From NCBI RefSeq assembly GCF_004114975.1, contig NZ_CP030051.1:5022001-5086000 (forward strand): DNA of 64,000 nt, read 5' to 3'. Position 1 is the first letter of the stretch. Every line of letters begins with the position of its first letter. The notes below the pieces were generated by a model, which worked only from the letters and a program-made list of their open reading frames with translations, was not told the DNA's origin and ran no database searches. The stretch comes from Bradyrhizobium guangdongense (GTDB taxonomy: Bacteria > Pseudomonadota > Alphaproteobacteria > Rhizobiales > Xanthobacteraceae). Made by a program: the position numbers and the translations under genes. Below, in pieces: positions 26,156 to 36,067 of the stretch.

Positions 26156-26929
26156 TCAGGCCGGCACCGGCTCGCCTTCAGCGTGACGATGCTTCTCCGG
26201 CAGATAGGCCAGCAGCATCTCACGCACGAGCGTCGGGCTCTTGGAGTCGCGGATCATCAGGATGCCGTCGATGATCAGGGTGCGGTTGGTCTCTTCATCG
26301 AGCAGCTTGCCGTGCAGCTTGTCGGCGATCGGCAGACAGAACAGGTTCGCGACGAGCGCGCCGTAGAGCGTGGCAAGCAGCGCGGTCGCCATGAACGGTC
26401 CGAGCTTGGAGGGGTCGGTCATATTGGCGAACATCTGCACCATGCCGATCAGGGTGCCGATCATGCCGAAGGCCGGGGCGCAGTCGCCGATGGCGCGGTA
26501 GATCTTGCTGCCCTCGTCGAGATGCATCAGGAAGTTGTCGCGGTCGCGCTCGAGATTGTCGCGGATGAAATCGAGGTCGTAGCCGTCGGCGACGTAGCGG
26601 ATGCCCTTGGCGAGGAACGGCTCGTCCGTCTCGACCTTTTCGAGACCAACCGGACCCTGCTTGCGGGCGATCTCGGCGATCCGGGCGAGCTCGTCGACCA
26701 GATCGTGCGCCGACAGGCGGCTCATGGTGAACGCGAATTTGGCACCGAGCGGCAGGCCATGCAGCAGCGCGCTCAGGGGAAAGCGGATCATGGTGGCCGA
26801 GATCGAGCCGCCGAAGATGATGATCACAGCATGTTCGGAAACGAACATGTGCAGGTCGCCGCCCATGAGGACCATCGTCGTGATGACGATGATGCCCGCC
26901 GTGAGACCGACGCCCGTCATGATATCCAT
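26156..26929 (-). CDS. motA: MotA-type stator protein
   Basis: A 257-residue protein with four membrane helices: two at the N-terminus (GVGLTAGIIVITTMVL and AVIIIFGGSISATMI), a long cytoplasmic loop with charged residues that should touch the rotor, and two at about 150-210, including PAFGMIGTLIGMVQMF with the conserved Pro. The ATG at 26929 follows GGAG by 6 nt; an earlier in-frame start (26941) would overlap that site. It pairs with the downstream motB. Confidence 0.9.
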   Translation of the reverse strand: MDIMTGVGLTAGIIVITTMVLMGGDLHMFVSEHAVIIIFGGSISATMIRFPLSALLHGLPLGAKFAFTMSRLSAHDLVDELARIAEIARKQGPVGLEKVETDEPFLAKGIRYVADGYDLDFIRDNLERDRDNFLMHLDEGSKIYRAIGDCAPAFGMIGTLIGMVQMFANMTDPSKLGPFMATALLATLYGALVANLFCLPIADKLHGKLLDEETNRTLIIDGILMIRDSKSPTLVREMLLAYLPEKHRHAEGEPVPA

Positions 26930-27134
26930 GGGAGACTCCAACGCGAACGCAACAACGGCCGTCCTGGCCGCTGGCGCGGCCCAACCCCGAACCGCATCGG
27001 AAACCCTAGAGCGCCGCCCTTAAAGCCGCGTAAAGGTTAAGTTCCGCCGGTGCGACGGAGCGGCGCGGTGCGTCGAAAGGAGGGCGGCCTTGCCGGCCCA
27101 CGACACGAATCTCAACGCTTTGCTAACCATAAAT

Positions 27135-27164
27135 GAGCTGTCAGGACGAAAGTCCTGTCAGCTC
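27135..27164 (-). terminator. Hairpin over the SDR stop codon
   Basis: An inverted repeat with 13-bp arms (one mismatch) and a GAAA loop, GAGCTGTCAGGAC / GTCCTGTCAGCTC. It includes the stop codon of the SDR gene and is followed on the minus strand by ATTTATGGTT, only weakly T-rich. It is a plausible terminator for the RraA-SDR transcript. Confidence 0.45.
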
Positions 27165-27965
27165 GAGGCTGAGCGCGCGCAGGCGCCTGCGCGCCTCGGG
27201 ATCGTAGGCCTGCGGATTGGCGCGCGCCTCGTTCATGCCGTTGAAGAACAGGCCGCTTCGGCCCGCGACCTCCTCGCCCTCAACGAGATGCAGGATCGCC
27301 GCGCCACCCTGCTCCACGGTCGAGATCGGCGTGATGCCGCCGGCGCGGACCATCGTGGTGTTCATGTAGGTCGCCGGATGCAGCGCGTTCACGGTGACGC
27401 CGGCGCCCTTCAGTTGCTCCGCGAGATCGATGGTGAACATGATCTGCGACAGCTTGCTCTGCGCATAGGCGCGCGACCCGCTATAGCCTTTCGTGATCAT
27501 GACATCGTCGAAGTCGATCGGATGCTGGCCGAGGGAAGCGACGTTGACGATGCGTGAGGGCGCGGCCGCCTTCAGTAGCGGCAGCAGCAGATGGGCAAGC
27601 AGGAAGCCCGAGAGGTAGTTCACGGCAAAGCGCAGCTCGTAACCGTCGCGGCTCTCCTGCCGTGCCGGCCCGTCGTTCTGCGAGCCGATGCCGGCATTGC
27701 TGACGAAGACATCGAGACGTTGATGATCGCGGATCACCGCGGCCGCAAGCTCGCGCGTACCCGCCATCGGCGACAGATCGGCTTGATAGAAGATCGGCGC
27801 TCGATGACCCGCCTCCACGATCTCGTCGATCAGCGCTTTCGCCCGCGCCGCGTCGCGGCCATGGATCAGGACGTGAGCGCCTTCGGCGGCAAGGCGGCCC
27901 GCGACATAGCGCCCGACGCCGTCGGTCGAGCCCGTGATCAGCACCGTCTTGCCGCGCATATCCAT
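27141..27965 (-). CDS. Short-chain dehydrogenase/reductase
   Basis: 274 residues with the NAD(P)-binding motif TGSTDGVG (11-18), the NAG motif at 90-92 and the catalytic set Ser144, Tyr167, Lys171 (YAQSK). An Arg shortly after the first strand (IHGRDAARA) favours NADP(H). The long C-terminal loop (TVEQGGAAILHLVEGEEV) resembles the retinol-dehydrogenase-like subgroup. The substrate is unknown. It lies 16 bp downstream of the RraA-like gene and is probably co-transcribed with it. Confidence 0.88.
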   Translation of the reverse strand: MDMRGKTVLITGSTDGVGRYVAGRLAAEGAHVLIHGRDAARAKALIDEIVEAGHRAPIFYQADLSPMAGTRELAAAVIRDHQRLDVFVSNAGIGSQNDGPARQESRDGYELRFAVNYLSGFLLAHLLLPLLKAAAPSRIVNVASLGQHPIDFDDVMITKGYSGSRAYAQSKLSQIMFTIDLAEQLKGAGVTVNALHPATYMNTTMVRAGGITPISTVEQGGAAILHLVEGEEVAGRSGLFFNGMNEARANPQAYDPEARRRLRALSLELTGLSS

Positions 27966-27981
27966 GGCTCTTACTCCACGT

Positions 27982-28701
27982 TCAATGAATCTCCGCCGAG
28001 CGCTTCAGCGCGGCCTTGAGCTTCTCCAGCGAGAAATCGGGGCTGCGCGCGATCTCGAGGATCGGCGTCTCGCGGCGGCCGCAGAGCTCGGCGGCCTCGG
28101 GGAGTTTTGCTGCGAGATCCAGCGGGATGACGATGGCGCCATGCCGGTCGGCGTGGATCAGATCGTCGGAATTCACCGTCATGCCGGCAACACGAACCTG
28201 ACCGCCAAAGCTTTCCGCGTGCACCCAGGCATGCGACGGGCCGATCGAGCCGGCCAGCGCCTGGAAGCCGGGCGCCCATTGCGGGACGTCGCGGATCGAG
28301 CCATCGGTGACGACGCCGAGGCAGCCGAGCGCCTTGTGGACGTTGCTCTGCACCTCGCCCCAGAACGCGCCGTAGCCGATGTCAGGACCATCGACGTCCT
28401 GGATCACCGAAATGCGCGGGCCGTGACCGGTGCCGACATATTCGTAATATTCGATGCGGCGCTTGGCCTGCTCCGCGGCCGGTAGCGGAGACTTCTGCAC
28501 TGCGCGGATCGTGACAGTGCGGGCATAGCCGACCATCGGCGGCAGCTCGGGGAACGGGCAAACCAGCTGCTTGGTGGTGAAGCCGATCAACCGCCGCTCC
28601 GGGGCGATGACTTCCATCGCGTTGCAAATCGTCGGCGTGTCGTAGCGGCCCAGCGCTTCGAGGACGGCAGCGGGCAGCGGCCCGGTCACGGTATCAGTCA
28701 C
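27982..28701 (-). CDS. RraA-like / HMG-aldolase-fold protein
   Basis: 239 residues of the RraA / 4-hydroxy-4-methyl-2-oxoglutarate aldolase family. The signature GCLGVVTDGSIRD (127-138) carries Arg137 and Asp138, which in aldolase members bind substrate and a divalent metal; DLIHADRHGAIVIP follows. Members that keep R-D are more often aldolases or decarboxylases of oxaloacetate-like acids than the RNase E inhibitor, so an aldolase is my preference. Next to an SDR, it may belong to a small catabolic route of unknown substrate. Confidence 0.82.
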   Translation of the reverse strand: MTDTVTGPLPAAVLEALGRYDTPTICNAMEVIAPERRLIGFTTKQLVCPFPELPPMVGYARTVTIRAVQKSPLPAAEQAKRRIEYYEYVGTGHGPRISVIQDVDGPDIGYGAFWGEVQSNVHKALGCLGVVTDGSIRDVPQWAPGFQALAGSIGPSHAWVHAESFGGQVRVAGMTVNSDDLIHADRHGAIVIPLDLAAKLPEAAELCGRRETPILEIARSPDFSLEKLKAALKRSAEIH

Positions 28702-28823
28702 GGCGTTCTCTCCCAGATTGGCGGCCGCTGTTGGCGCGGTGCCGCCGATACCGGGCGATATAGCCGAGATCGGGCCTCAGCCCAACTCGAGCGCTCTCAT
28801 GGCAGATATCCGCGTGCGTTTCC

Positions 28824-29708
28824 TCAGTGCAGCCGTCCGGGCCGGTCGTCGTCGTCGTGAGGCGGCTCAGACAGGCTCGCCATTGTTGGCGCCGACGGCG
28901 GCGACGAGATCTCGCCACCCGCAGCCGCTGCGGCTTCCGCTGCACGCGCCTGATCGCGGTAGGATTTGTAGCCGAGCGGCAGGCCGAGCAGATACAGCAC
29001 GGTCCCGATCGAGAGCACGTACCAGGGATAGCTGATCAGAAGCGCGATGAAGAAGATCACCGCGACGAACGCCGGCAACACCAACTCCGGAGGCACCCGC
29101 ATCCGCATGCTCTTGCCGGAGAACACCGGCAAGCGCGACACCATCAAAAAGGCGATCAGCAGCGTGTAGCCGGCCGTCAGGGCCGCGGGCCAGCGTCCCA
29201 GGTCGAGGAACGCCGCATATATCGGCAACATCACGGTGATGGCACCGGCCGGCGCCGGCACACCGGTGAAGAAATTGGAGGCAAATGCCGGCTTGTTCGG
29301 ATCATCAAGGGTGGCGTTGAAGCGCGCGAGCCGCAGGCACATGGAAATCGCAAACACCATGGCCGCGATCCACCCGGCGTTGCCGAGCTCGTGCAACTGC
29401 CAGAAATACAGCATCAAGCCTGGCGCCACACCGAAATTGACGAAGTCGGCGAGGCTGTCGAGCTCGGCGCCGAATTTGGACTGACCCTTGATCAGACGCG
29501 CAATGCGCCCGTCGATGCCGTCGAGCGCGGCTGCAAACACGATCGCGTAGACGGCGAGCGCCATCCGTCCCTCGATCGACAGCCGGATCGCCGTCAGCCC
29601 GGCGCAGATCGCCAGCAGCGTGATGACGTTCGGCACCAGCATGCGCACCGGAATCGGGCGGAACCGCCGGCGCCGGACGTCGGGATTTTTGAAGTCATAG
29701 GGCGTCAT
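28824..29708 (-). CDS. pssA: CDP-diacylglycerol--serine phosphatidyltransferase
   Basis: A 294-residue integral membrane enzyme making phosphatidylserine from CDP-diacylglycerol and serine. The complete CDP-alcohol phosphotransferase motif is present with exact spacing: D66-G67-x2-A70-R71-x8-G80-x3-D84-x3-D88. About eight hydrophobic helices follow the short basic N-terminus; the last about 40 residues are a low-complexity Ala/Ser/Asp tail. It lies 91 bp downstream of psd, which uses its product, so the two form the phosphatidylethanolamine route. Confidence 0.94.
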   Translation of the reverse strand: MTPYDFKNPDVRRRRFRPIPVRMLVPNVITLLAICAGLTAIRLSIEGRMALAVYAIVFAAALDGIDGRIARLIKGQSKFGAELDSLADFVNFGVAPGLMLYFWQLHELGNAGWIAAMVFAISMCLRLARFNATLDDPNKPAFASNFFTGVPAPAGAITVMLPIYAAFLDLGRWPAALTAGYTLLIAFLMVSRLPVFSGKSMRMRVPPELVLPAFVAVIFFIALLISYPWYVLSIGTVLYLLGLPLGYKSYRDQARAAEAAAAAGGEISSPPSAPTMASLSEPPHDDDDRPGRLH

Positions 29709-29799
29709 AGCTCGTCCTCACCTTCAGGCAGGATATAGCAAGCCATGCGTCCCTCCGCCATTGTGGCCGAAGGCCCCCCTCCCGACACCGGCTTCCTGG

Positions 29800-30498
29800 T
29801 TAACCGGTGCGATAAACGCGGCCGGGGTCGTCCCCGGTGAGGTCGGCTAGGATCGTCTCACCGGCGATTGCGGTCTGCCCTTCCGAGACCAGCGCCTTGG
29901 TGCCGACAGGCAGATAGACGTCGAGCCGCGAGCCGAAGCGGATCAGGCCGAACCGCTCGCCGGCGCCGACCGCCTGCCCCTCCCTGACGAAGCAGACGAT
30001 GCGCTTGGCCACGAGGCCCGCGATCTGGATCACGCCGATGCGGCCCTGCGGCGTCGAGATGACAAGCGAATTGCGCTCATTGTCCTCGCTCGCCTTGTCG
30101 AGCTCGGCATTGATGAACAGTCCCGGCCGATAGGCGATGCGATCCACCCTGCCCGCGACCGGGCTCCGGTTCACATGGCAGTTGAACACGCTCATGAACA
30201 CCGAGATGCGCGGCAGCGGCCGGTCGCCGAGCCCGAGCTCGGCCGGCGGCAGCGCCATGGTGATCATCGAGACGCGGCCGTCGGCGGGCGACACCACGAG
30301 GCCGTCGCGCACCGGCGTCACGCGCGCGGGATCGCGGAAGAACAGCGCGCACCAAACGGTCAGGATGGTGCCGATCCACCCGAGCGGCGACCAAAGCCAG
30401 AACAGGATCAGGCTTGCCAGCGCAAAGCCGCCGATGAAGGGATAGCCCTCCTTGTGGATCGGCGGGATCTGACGCTGGATCGAATCGAGAATGGACAT
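29800..30498 (-). CDS. psd: Phosphatidylserine decarboxylase
   Basis: A 232-residue inner-membrane proenzyme that turns phosphatidylserine into phosphatidylethanolamine. Two hydrophobic stretches (about 21-53) precede the family blocks [16 protein letters not shown] and [19 protein letters not shown]. Self-cleavage to the pyruvoyl form should occur between Gly189 and Ser190 in [11 protein letters not shown]. The short form without extra N-terminal residues is usual in alphaproteobacteria. The ATG at 30498 is chosen by homology; the open frame upstream is unlike the family. Confidence 0.94.
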   Translation of the reverse strand: MSILDSIQRQIPPIHKEGYPFIGGFALASLILFWLWSPLGWIGTILTVWCALFFRDPARVTPVRDGLVVSPADGRVSMITMALPPAELGLGDRPLPRISVFMSVFNCHVNRSPVAGRVDRIAYRPGLFINAELDKASEDNERNSLVISTPQGRIGVIQIAGLVAKRIVCFVREGQAVGAGERFGLIRFGSRLDVYLPVGTKALVSEGQTAIAGETILADLTGDDPGRVYRTG

Positions 30499-30525
30499 CG
30501 CTCTCTGCCGCTGAAGGGGTTGATA

Positions 30526-30543
30526 GCGCGGGTCGTCCCGCGC
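30526..30543. other. GC-rich hairpin in the psd leader
   Basis: A perfect 7-bp stem GCGCGGG / CCCGCGC with a 4-nt loop, 28 nt upstream of the psd start and 40 bp after the ABC exporter stop. There is no T-tract, so it is not an intrinsic terminator by itself; it could slow ribosome or polymerase movement or mark a processing site between the two genes. Confidence 0.3.
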
Positions 30544-30583
30544 ACCGGGGTTGTTTAGGCCAGACTTGGGACCGGAGACAAGC

Positions 30584-32539
30584 TCACTCCGCGGCGGCCT
30601 GCGCCGTGAGAGCGTCCTGGACCGGCGGCGGCTCCCGATTGGGCGCCGCGCCCGAATCGGCCATCCGGGCCAGCTTCTCGCGTGCGGCCTCGGCCTCGCG
30701 CTGTCTGTTCCACATGCTGGCATAGAGACCGCCCTGCGCGAGCAAGCCGGCATGTGTGCCGCGTTCGGCGATGCGGCCTTGATCGAGCACGATGATCTCG
30801 TCGGCGCCGACGATGGTCGAGAGCCGGTGCGCGATCACCAGCGACGTGCGGTTTTTCGCGACACGGTCGAGCGCGCCCTGGATTTCGTGCTCGGTATGGG
30901 TGTCGAGCGCCGAGGTCGCCTCGTCCAGGACGAGGATCGGCGGCGCCTTCAACACCGTGCGCGCGATCGCGACGCGCTGCTTCTCGCCGCCCGACAGTTT
31001 CAGGCCGCGTTCGCCGACCTGAGTCTCGTAGCCGGCCGGCGCCATGCGAATGAAATGGTCGATCTGCGCCAGCCGCGCCGCTTCCTCGACCTCGGCATCG
31101 CTGGCGTCCCAGCGGCCGTAACGGATATTGTAACGGATGGTATCGTTGAACAGCACCGTGTCCTGCGGCACCATGCCGATCGAGGCGCGCAGACTCGCCT
31201 GCGTGACTTCGCGGATGTCCTGGCCGTCGATCAGAATCTTGCCGCCGGAGACGTCGTAGAGACGGAACAACAGCCTCGAGATGGTCGACTTGCCCGCGCC
31301 GGAGGGGCCGACGATCGCGACCGTCTTGCCGGCCGGCACCTCGAAGCTGATGCCCTTGAGGATCGGCCGCCTCGGTTCATAAGCGAAGCGAACGTCCTCG
31401 AACCGCACCGTGCCGGTGGAGACGGCCAGCGGCGCCGCGTTGGGGGCGTCCTTGATCTCGGCCTCACGGCCGATCACGGCAAACATCTTCTCGATGTCGA
31501 TGATCGCCTGCTTGATCTCGCGATAGACCATGCCCATGAAATTCAGCGGCTGGTACAGCTGGATCATCATGGCGTTGACTAGCACGAAATCGCCGACCGT
31601 GTTGGTGCCGTTGCGCACCCCGATCGCGCACATCAGCATGGTCGCGGTCAGCCCGAGCGTGAAGATCACGGCCTGCCCGGTGTTGAGAACGGCAAGCGAG
31701 GTGTAAGTGTGGATGCTGGCTTCCTCGTAACGCGCGACCGATTTGTCGTAGCGTTGGGCTTCGCGGGCCTCGGCGCTAAAATATTTGACAGTCTCGTAAT
31801 TGAGCAGCGAGTCGATGGCCTTCGTGTTCGCCTCGGTATCGGAATCGTTCATCTTGCGCCGGATGCCGATCCGCCACTCGGTCGCGATGTAGGTGTAGTA
31901 CATGTAGAGCGTGACCGTGATCAGGGTCGCGACCACGTAGCGCCAGTCGAACTGCCAGAGCAGCACGGCCATCAGCAGCGAGACCTCGACGATGGTCGGG
32001 ATCAGCTGCAGGATCACCATGCGCACGATGACCTCGATGCCCTCGCGGCCGCGCTCGAGAACGCGCGTCAGACCGCCGGTCTTGCGCTCCAGGTGAAAGC
32101 GCAGCGAGAGCTCGTGCATGTGAATGAACGTGATGGTGGCGAGCTTGCGCACCGCATGCATGGCGACGCGGGCGAAGATGCCGTCGCGCCATTGCGTCAG
32201 CACCGCCATGAGGATGCGCGTCACGCCATAACTGGCGGTCAGGAGCAGCGGCGAAGCCAGCACCCAGAGATGCCAATTGTCGGCGGCCACCGGTGCGGTG
32301 TGGGCGCCGGTCAGCGCATCGGTTGCCCATTTGAAGCTGAACGGCACCGTCAGCGTGATCAGCTTGGCGGCGAGCAGCAGCACCATCGACCAGACCACCC
32401 GCATCTTCAGGTCGAAGCGGTCGCTCGGCCAGATATAGGGCCATAGATGCGCCAGCGTACCCATCAGGGTGGCCCGCTCAGGCGGGCCGCCGGCGGAATT
32501 GGGAACGTCGGCGCCGTGAGGCGATTGAGGTTGGTCCAT
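30584..32539 (-). CDS. Atm1/HMT1-like ABC exporter (permease plus ATPase)
   Basis: 651 residues: a six-helix type I exporter domain (about 40-340) and a nucleotide-binding domain (about 380-615) with Walker [10 protein letters not shown], the signature LSGGEKQR, Walker [13 protein letters not shown] and the switch His (VIAHRLST). The [22 protein letters not shown] coupling region and [18 protein letters not shown] are typical of the Atm1/ABCB7/HMT1 branch, which exports glutathione-linked metal or sulphur species. The ATG at 32539 is preferred over the TTG just upstream. It works as a homodimer at the inner membrane. It is 85 bp upstream of psd. Confidence 0.9.
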   Translation of the reverse strand: MDQPQSPHGADVPNSAGGPPERATLMGTLAHLWPYIWPSDRFDLKMRVVWSMVLLLAAKLITLTVPFSFKWATDALTGAHTAPVAADNWHLWVLASPLLLTASYGVTRILMAVLTQWRDGIFARVAMHAVRKLATITFIHMHELSLRFHLERKTGGLTRVLERGREGIEVIVRMVILQLIPTIVEVSLLMAVLLWQFDWRYVVATLITVTLYMYYTYIATEWRIGIRRKMNDSDTEANTKAIDSLLNYETVKYFSAEAREAQRYDKSVARYEEASIHTYTSLAVLNTGQAVIFTLGLTATMLMCAIGVRNGTNTVGDFVLVNAMMIQLYQPLNFMGMVYREIKQAIIDIEKMFAVIGREAEIKDAPNAAPLAVSTGTVRFEDVRFAYEPRRPILKGISFEVPAGKTVAIVGPSGAGKSTISRLLFRLYDVSGGKILIDGQDIREVTQASLRASIGMVPQDTVLFNDTIRYNIRYGRWDASDAEVEEAARLAQIDHFIRMAPAGYETQVGERGLKLSGGEKQRVAIARTVLKAPPILVLDEATSALDTHTEHEIQGALDRVAKNRTSLVIAHRLSTIVGADEIIVLDQGRIAERGTHAGLLAQGGLYASMWNRQREAEAAREKLARMADSGAAPNREPPPVQDALTAQAAAE

Positions 32540-32732
32540 CAAGAAGCCTGAAGAGCCCGCCGGGTGCGGGCGTCACTGCGAATAAGGATTTTCGCTTGTC
32601 ATATAGAGCCTTCACGACGTCGGCGCACCCCGCCAGATGGCGAATCTTCGATTGCTTGTCGCTATTTACCGGTAGATTTCCGGGAGTATCGAATCACCGT
32701 TTGGGCTTGACGCCTCTTCGCTGCAATGCATC

Positions 32733-33347
32733 ATGGCACCAATGAGCACGATCAAAACCGTCTGTGTCTATTGCGGCTCCGGCCCAGGAACCAATCCCAA
32801 CTTCATCGAAGCGGCGAAAGCGCTCGGCAAGGCGCTGGCGGACAATAAGATCCGCCTCGTTTATGGCGGCGGCTCGCTCGGCCTGATGGGAGCAGTCGCA
32901 ACCTCGGTACTGGATCACGGCGGCACCGTCACCGGCATCATCCCCGACTTCCTGCGGATGCGCGAGAATGCGCTGACGCGCGTGCAGGAGATGGTCGTCA
33001 CCCCCGACATGCACGAGCGCAAGCGGCTGATGTTCGAGCGCTCCGACGCTTTCGTCGCCTTGCCCGGAGGGCTCGGCACACTCGAGGAGCTGGTCGAGCA
33101 GCTGACCTGGCAGCAGCTCGGCCGTCACGCCAAGCCCGTGCTGCTCGCCAACATCGATAATTTCTGGGAGCCGCTGTTCTCCCTGGTGGCTCACATGCGG
33201 CAAACCGAGTTCATCCGCACGGGTCTTTCCGTCGACATCCTGAAGGCGGACAAGGTCGAGGAAATCGTGCCACGGCTGCGTGCCGCGGCTGCACAGATTC
33301 CCGACAGCCAGCGCGATCTCGCGCCGGACGTGGCGCGCAAGCTTTAG
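32733..33347 (+). CDS. LOG-family protein (cytokinin riboside monophosphate hydrolase type)
   Basis: A 204-residue Rossmann-fold protein with the LOG motifs VYCGSGPG, YGGGSLGLMG and PGGLGTLEEL. The family releases free cytokinin bases, or more generally splits nucleoside monophosphates into base and ribose phosphate; in a soil or plant-associated bacterium both uses are possible. Another ATG nine bases downstream (32742) is an equally likely start. Its stop overlaps the stop of the VOC gene by 4 bp, tail to tail. Confidence 0.88.
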   Translation: MAPMSTIKTVCVYCGSGPGTNPNFIEAAKALGKALADNKIRLVYGGGSLGLMGAVATSVLDHGGTVTGIIPDFLRMRENALTRVQEMVVTPDMHERKRLMFERSDAFVALPGGLGTLEELVEQLTWQQLGRHAKPVLLANIDNFWEPLFSLVAHMRQTEFIRTGLSVDILKADKVEEIVPRLRAAAAQIPDSQRDLAPDVARKL

Positions 33348-33721
33348 CTCGCAGGAAACGTCACCGCCTCGATGCGGTTGCCGTCGGGGTCGGTCACGAA
33401 AGCAGCGTAGTAGCGCACGCGATCGTGCGGGCGGATGCCCGGCGCGCCGTCGGATGCGCCGCCGGCGGACAAAGCAGCCGCATGAAACGCATCGACCTCG
33501 CCAGTCGTCTTCGCCCGCAGGCAGATGTGCACGCCGCTCTCCGGCGGGACAGACGGCATCGCCTCGCGCAGATTGATCCAGAACTCCGGATAAGCCTTGC
33601 CGAAGCCGATCGTACGCGGCCGCGTGACGAGGCGGGTGAGGCCGAGGGCAGCCAGCACAGCCTCGTAGAATCTTGCCGAGCGTTCGAGCTCACTGACGCC
33701 GACGGAGATGTGGTCGATCAT
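33344..33721 (-). CDS. VOC-superfamily (glyoxalase-like) protein
   Basis: A 125-residue vicinal-oxygen-chelate protein made of two beta-alpha-beta3 modules. It has MIDHISVGVSELERSARFYEAVL at the start, a central VHICLRAKTTGEVDAFHAAAL, and the closing FVTDPDGNRIEAV whose Glu is a usual metal ligand. The ATG at 33721 follows GGAG by 6 nt. Substrate unknown; glyoxalase, dioxygenase or antibiotic-binding roles all occur in the family. Confidence 0.82.
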   Translation of the reverse strand: MIDHISVGVSELERSARFYEAVLAALGLTRLVTRPRTIGFGKAYPEFWINLREAMPSVPPESGVHICLRAKTTGEVDAFHAAALSAGGASDGAPGIRPHDRVRYYAAFVTDPDGNRIEAVTFPAS

Positions 33722-33745
33722 GGCCTGCTCCCCCCTCACCCTCCG

Positions 33746-33849
33746 CTGTCATCGCCCGGCTTGACCGGGCGATCCAGTACTCCGAGGCGCCGCGGCGTTC
33801 CGGAGAAGCCCCGGCGTACTGGATACCCCGCTTCCGCGGGGTATGACAG
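33746..33849. repeat. Interspersed palindromic repeat (Bradyrhizobium type)
   Basis: About 104 bp bounded by CTGTCAT and ATGACAG, with a second inverted pair (CCAGTAC / GTACTGG) inside and two tight hairpins (CGCCCGG-CTTGA-CCGGGCG and CCCCGC-TTC-GCGGGG). It fills the gap between the VOC and cimA genes. I recognise this as a type common in Bradyrhizobium genomes, probably a non-autonomous mobile palindrome; its presence elsewhere cannot be checked here. Confidence 0.65.
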
Positions 33850-33861
33850 CCGTCGTGGGGC

Positions 33862-35456
<1,595 letters not shown>

Positions 35457-35460
<4 letters not shown>

Positions 35461-35948
35461 TGCGCAGCTCCAAGCGTCTTCTTCATCGTGGTGTTGGCGA
35501 GCCATTCGTCATTCATGGTGACGCTGTTGCGCTGCTGGGCCGTATAGCCACGCCTGGCGAAGAAGCTCTGCGCGGTATCGCTGGCATCGACCGTGAGAGC
35601 CGTCGCACCGCGGCCGCCGGCGAGCTTCTCCAGCGCATCCACGAGCATGGTCGCGATGCCCTGCCGGCCGACGGCCGGATGCACATAGAGCATGCGGATG
35701 TGATCGGTGCCGCGCAGCGAGGCGAAGCCGACCGGCGAGCCGTCCAGCGTCGCGATCAGCGTCAGGTCGGACGCGAGCCGCTTGCCGAACTCCTCGGTCA
35801 CGGCCGCCGCCATCCAGGCCTCCTGCTGTGCCTCGCTGTAATCGTCGCCGGTCAGTTCCTGGATGCTGGCGGCGAAGATCGCGGCGAGCATCGGAACGTC
35901 GACAGGCAGGAACGGCCGAAGTGCGGGCTTGGGGTGCGCTTGCGCCAT
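35457..35948 (-). CDS. GNAT-family N-acetyltransferase
   Basis: 163 residues with the acetyl-CoA-binding core IRMLYVHPAVGRQGIATMLV (R/Q-x-x-G-x-A) and the C-terminal SQSFFARRGYTAQQR-like block (here AQSFFARRGYTAQQRNSV). The acceptor is unknown. The ATG at 35948 is used; a GTG at 35957 overlapping the previous stop is possible. It sits between a 37-aa membrane peptide and cimA, with 4-nt ATGA overlap to cimA, so translation is coupled. Confidence 0.82.
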
Positions 35949-35953
35949 CGCCT

Positions 35954-36067
35954 TCACCACATCCCGTAGAGTTTCAGCACAATCGCCACGGCAGCGCCGA
36001 GCAGCAGGATCTTCAGCGCGATGTAATAGAGCCAGTGCCGCGGAAACGGCGTGTCGGGCCGGGTCAT
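35954..36067 (-). CDS. 37-residue membrane peptide in the cysS operon
   Basis: A frame of 37 codons, [20 protein letters not shown], continuing as a hydrophobic helix to LYGMW: one membrane segment (about 12-33) after a polar, proline-rich N-terminus. The ATG at 36067 overlaps the cysS stop as ATGA, and GGGAGG lies 7 nt before it, inside the cysS coding end. The stop is 5 bp before the GNAT start. The strong ribosome site and coupling on both sides make it very likely a real gene although it is too short for default gene finders. Function unknown. Confidence 0.65.
   Translation of the reverse strand: MTRPDTPFPRHWLYYIALKILLLGAAVAIVLKLYGMW

Noticed and set aside
25303..26929. MotA/MotB pair as an anti-phage (Zorya-type) system
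   Set aside because: The two proteins have ordinary flagellar-stator architecture and there is no helicase, nuclease or other Zor component next to them.
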